This document shows positions 6,169 to 10,025 of a stretch of DNA of 10,025 bases, one piece after another (position 1 is the stretch's first letter; the number at the start of each line of letters is the position of its first letter). This DNA is from UBA922 sp035438805 (GTDB taxonomy: Bacteria > Patescibacteriota > Patescibacteriia > Magasanikbacterales > UBA922). The DNA lies in NCBI GenBank assembly GCA_035438805.1, contig DAORJA010000040.1:1-10025 (forward strand). Direction: 5' to 3'. The position numbers were made by a program, and so were the translations under genes. A model generated the notes under the pieces. That model searched no databases. It saw only the letters and a program-made list of their open reading frames with translations, and was not told the origin of the DNA.

Positions 6169-6207
6169 ATGTCTAATGAAAATCAATTGTTGGTTTTTAG
6201 TAGACAT
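6169..6207. repeat. Near-perfect 19-bp-arm inverted repeat
   Basis: The ATGTCTA arm at 6169-6175 pairs with TAGACAT at 6201-6207. AAAATCAA (6179-6186) pairs with TTGGTTTT (6190-6197) allowing one G-U, and the bases between pair apart from one A-G mismatch. The loop is only TTG. It sits at the switch from GC-rich to AT-rich sequence, two bases after another stem-loop. Confidence 0.6.
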
Positions 6208-6262
6208 TACATACGCTCAAAAAATAAATCGAACGTTAGAAAGATAATTTTTATCTTGTAAC

Positions 6263-6541
6263 ATGAACAGAGTTGATGTCTCATTATTTGAACACTTGCA
6301 ACATATTCCAACCATTGATCTACATGGTTTTCGGGCTCATGAAGTGCGAGAAAAATTGAATGCTGAACTTATGCGGATGGTTGTGAATAAGTGCGATTTT
6401 TGTCGTATTGTACATGGGGTAGGAGAGGGGGTTTTGGCAAGTATTATTGAAGAAGAATTATCTGAAAATCCGCTGATTGAAGCCTTTTCTCGAGACTCAC
6501 ACGGAGGCTCGACAACTGTACGTTTTTATCCACACGGGTAA
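6263..6541 (+). CDS. Stand-alone Smr-domain protein
   Basis: Smr domains bind or nick nucleic acid and occur at the C-terminus of MutS2 or as single-domain proteins; recent work ties several to cutting mRNA on stalled or collided ribosomes. This 92-aa protein is a single domain: D19-L20-H21-G22 at the start, a long amphipathic helix, then I-V-H51-G52-V-G54-E-G56-V-L58 (the usual H-G-x-G-x-G-x-L), and a final H-G-G-S-T-T-V-R-F strand (in place of G-G-x-G). It has almost no extension on either side. ATG 6263 has no Shine-Dalgarno site, and a 7-bp hairpin AAGATAA/TTATCTT ends five bases before it. It lies alone between a hairpin-rich gap and the promoter at 6545. Whether it is a nuclease here cannot be told from sequence. 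Confidence 0.92.
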   Translation: MNRVDVSLFEHLQHIPTIDLHGFRAHEVREKLNAELMRMVVNKCDFCRIVHGVGEGVLASIIEEELSENPLIEAFSRDSHGGSTTVRFYPHG

Positions 6542-6544
6542 AAC

Positions 6545-6573
6545 TTGACAGGGCATATAAAACCTTGTACTAT
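6545..6573 (+). promoter_or_regulatory. Consensus sigma70 promoter of the orphan RNA unit
   Basis: TTGACA at 6545-6550 and TACTAT at 6568-6573 are 17 bases apart. The -35 element begins four bases after the smr stop codon. The start is expected near 6580. It could also contribute read-through transcription into 23S if the 6779 terminator leaks. Confidence 0.85.
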
Positions 6574-6579
6574 GTGCGA

Positions 6580-6779
6580 GCGTGAACAAGTCCTGAGTTT
6601 TCTCAGACCATGTCCAAAAACACACGCAATTCAGTTTGGACCTCTGGGTAACACAACTATCGTACTTCTACATCCTGAACACATGGTGTACACAAGATAC
6701 AACTCGTTGTTACTCTAAGTATCCAAGCGGATAACTCAAACATGATAATGTTTGGAGCCGCTGTAGCGGTTCTTTTTTT
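6580..6779 (+). ncRNA. Unidentified structured RNA of about 200 nt
   Basis: A consensus promoter and a strong intrinsic terminator delimit a transcript of about 200 nt without a credible protein gene. Local hairpins are CTGAG/CTCAG (6593-6606), GTCCAAA (6612-6618) / TTTGGAC (6635-6641), ACAC/GTGT near 6680-6690, ATCC/GGAT (6721-6732) and AAACAT/ATGTTT (6738-6753). A longer pairing joins 6648-6657 with 6706-6713. The only short frame, 13 codons at 6610-6651 (M-S-K-N-T-R-N-S-V-W-T-S-G), lacks a ribosome site, though a leader peptide cannot be excluded. I compared it from memory with tmRNA, RNase P, SRP RNA, 5S and T-box leaders and saw none of their signature motifs. Its length fits 6S RNA, but the expected pairing of the two ends is not evident. 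Confidence 0.55.
6755..6779 (+). terminator. Intrinsic terminator of the orphan RNA unit
   Basis: GAGCCGC (6755-6761), loop TGTA and GCGGTTC (6766-6772) form a 7-bp stem with one G-U, followed by seven T (6773-6779). Confidence 0.9.
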
Positions 6780-6992
6780 ATCAAAAAACTCTTACCACTT
6801 TTAGATCGCAGTCTCTACAATAAAAAATTATTGTGTAGACTGCGCGCCGAAAGGTACTCGCGATAAGTGATCATTACAACTAAACCAATGAAAGTAATAA
6901 AGCAAATTGCGAATATTTTGGCTACGGTTAAAATACGCAATCTAATTGTAAGTTAGCATCTTTGAATATACATGAAACACAATTGCGTGTTT
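6780..6992 (+). promoter_or_regulatory. 23S rRNA leader: hairpins, weak promoter, possible boxA
   Basis: This gap has no supported gene. It holds a strong stem with 16-base arms (6807-6822 and 6829-6844, two adjacent mismatches), a small CCGAAAGG hairpin near 6846-6853, a weak promoter candidate TTGCGA (6907-6912), 16 bases, TAAAAT (6929-6934), a boxA-like TCTTTGAA at 6959-6966, and a perfect 7-bp hairpin GAAACAC/GTGTTTC (6974-6993) at the predicted 23S 5' end. Such elements fit an rRNA leader with its own transcription start, antitermination and processing signals. Each assignment is tentative. Confidence 0.4.
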
Positions 6993-9626
<2,634 letters not shown>

Positions 9627-9970
9627 TAACATATCGGGGTGCATAACAAGCGATTGTTTTCCCAAATTTTTTCGTCGAAATTATTAAATTAGATAGTGAG
9701 AATCAAATATCGGCTTATAACGGTGAACCCGTCAGTTGCCCTACCGGCAACCCGGCAATACCGTGGGAAGTCCCAGATCATTCGATCTGGTGACCCCGTA
9801 ACGACTGACCCGAAAGGGGAGGCTTTCTACTATAAAACGTAGATTGCAACACGCCGACTCTTGCTGAGTCAAACTGAGATTATGCACGTCTTTACTGTAA
9901 GTAAAGATAGCTACGATCCAGAGCAAGAAGAAGATATAGTCTACCCCATACGAAAGTATGGAATCATGTA
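9627..9970 (+). ncRNA. Group I self-splicing intron in 23S, site L2500, no ORF
   Basis: It splits the universal GGCACCT|CGATGTCGG sequence. P1 pairs exon GCACCT (9621-9626) with GGGTGC (9637-9642) and puts the expected U-G wobble at the 5' splice site. P10 pairs exon CGATGT (9971-9976) with ATATCG (9631-9636), directly next to P1, so the junction is precise. The core by eye: P3 TCGGC (9710-9714) / GCCGA (9853-9857), P4 ACGGT (9720-9724) / ACCGT (9760-9764), P5 (9735-9751), P6a (9773-9790), P7 GACTG (9803-9807) / TAGTC (9937-9941) with the classic AAGATATAGTC stretch, P8 TCTTGCT (9859-9865) / AGCAAGA (9922-9928), and P9 with a GAAA loop (9946-9961). Extra hairpins between the P7 5' strand and P3 3' strand (9809-9818, 9826-9843) look like P7.1/P7.2 and point to subgroup IA. 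At 344 nt it has no homing endonuclease. The last base is A, where group I introns nearly always have G. Confidence 0.93.

Positions 9971-10025
<55 letters not shown>

Noticed and set aside
6888..6956. 22-residue frame (M-K-V-I-K-Q-I-A-N-I-L...) with a cationic, hydrophobic pattern just before 23S
   Set aside because: No ribosome site, it overlaps the likely 23S leader and weak promoter, and a frame this short is expected by chance in AT-rich DNA.

Overview
The window looks bacterial: an unsplit bacterial-type 23S rRNA gene, bacterial rpsO and pnp, a tRNA-Leu with encoded CCA, sigma70-like promoters and intrinsic terminators. TGA works as an ordinary stop. A self-splicing intron in the 23S gene, no 16S gene upstream of it, few Shine-Dalgarno sites and several small orphan genes together suggest a Patescibacteria (CPR) type organism. 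That placement is inferred from general knowledge of the group, not from a search; other bacteria with 23S introns remain possible.

Layout, all on the + strand. Positions 2-664 hold the 3' part of a polytopic membrane protein that resembles the CTP-dependent dolichol/phytol kinase family, closed by a terminator. Positions 728-4194 hold an RNA-metabolism cluster: ribosomal protein S15 with an acidic tail, an overlapping NYN-domain (LabA-like) putative ribonuclease, a GC-rich inverted-repeat terminator, and polynucleotide phosphorylase (PNPase), again closed by a strong terminator. Positions 4186-5187 hold a promoter that overlaps the pnp terminator tail, a roughly 95-nt long-hairpin RNA candidate, tRNA-Leu(UAG) and a DUF6498-like membrane protein. 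Positions 5200-6053 hold an exported, cysteine-containing orphan protein with its own consensus promoter and the only clear Shine-Dalgarno site seen. Two tandem strong hairpins follow, then a stand-alone Smr-domain protein (6263-6541).

Positions 6545-6779 form a promoter-to-terminator unit without a credible protein gene, best read as an unidentified structured RNA of about 200 nt. A hairpin-rich leader precedes the 23S rRNA gene, which starts near 6993 and runs off the window. The 23S gene is interrupted in the peptidyl-transferase loop, at the equivalent of E. coli position 2500, by a 344-nt ORF-less group I intron (9627-9970). P1, P10, P3-P9 and P7.1/P7.2-like hairpins can be drawn by eye, but the intron's last base appears to be A rather than the nearly universal G.

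The central theme is RNA: ribosomal components (S15, 23S), RNA-decay or processing enzymes (PNPase, NYN, Smr), a tRNA, a ribozyme and two unassigned structured RNA candidates. The most promising undescribed items are the two orphan RNA units (4221-4316 and 6580-6779), the rpsO-NYN-pnp arrangement, and the intron with its unusual 3' terminus.
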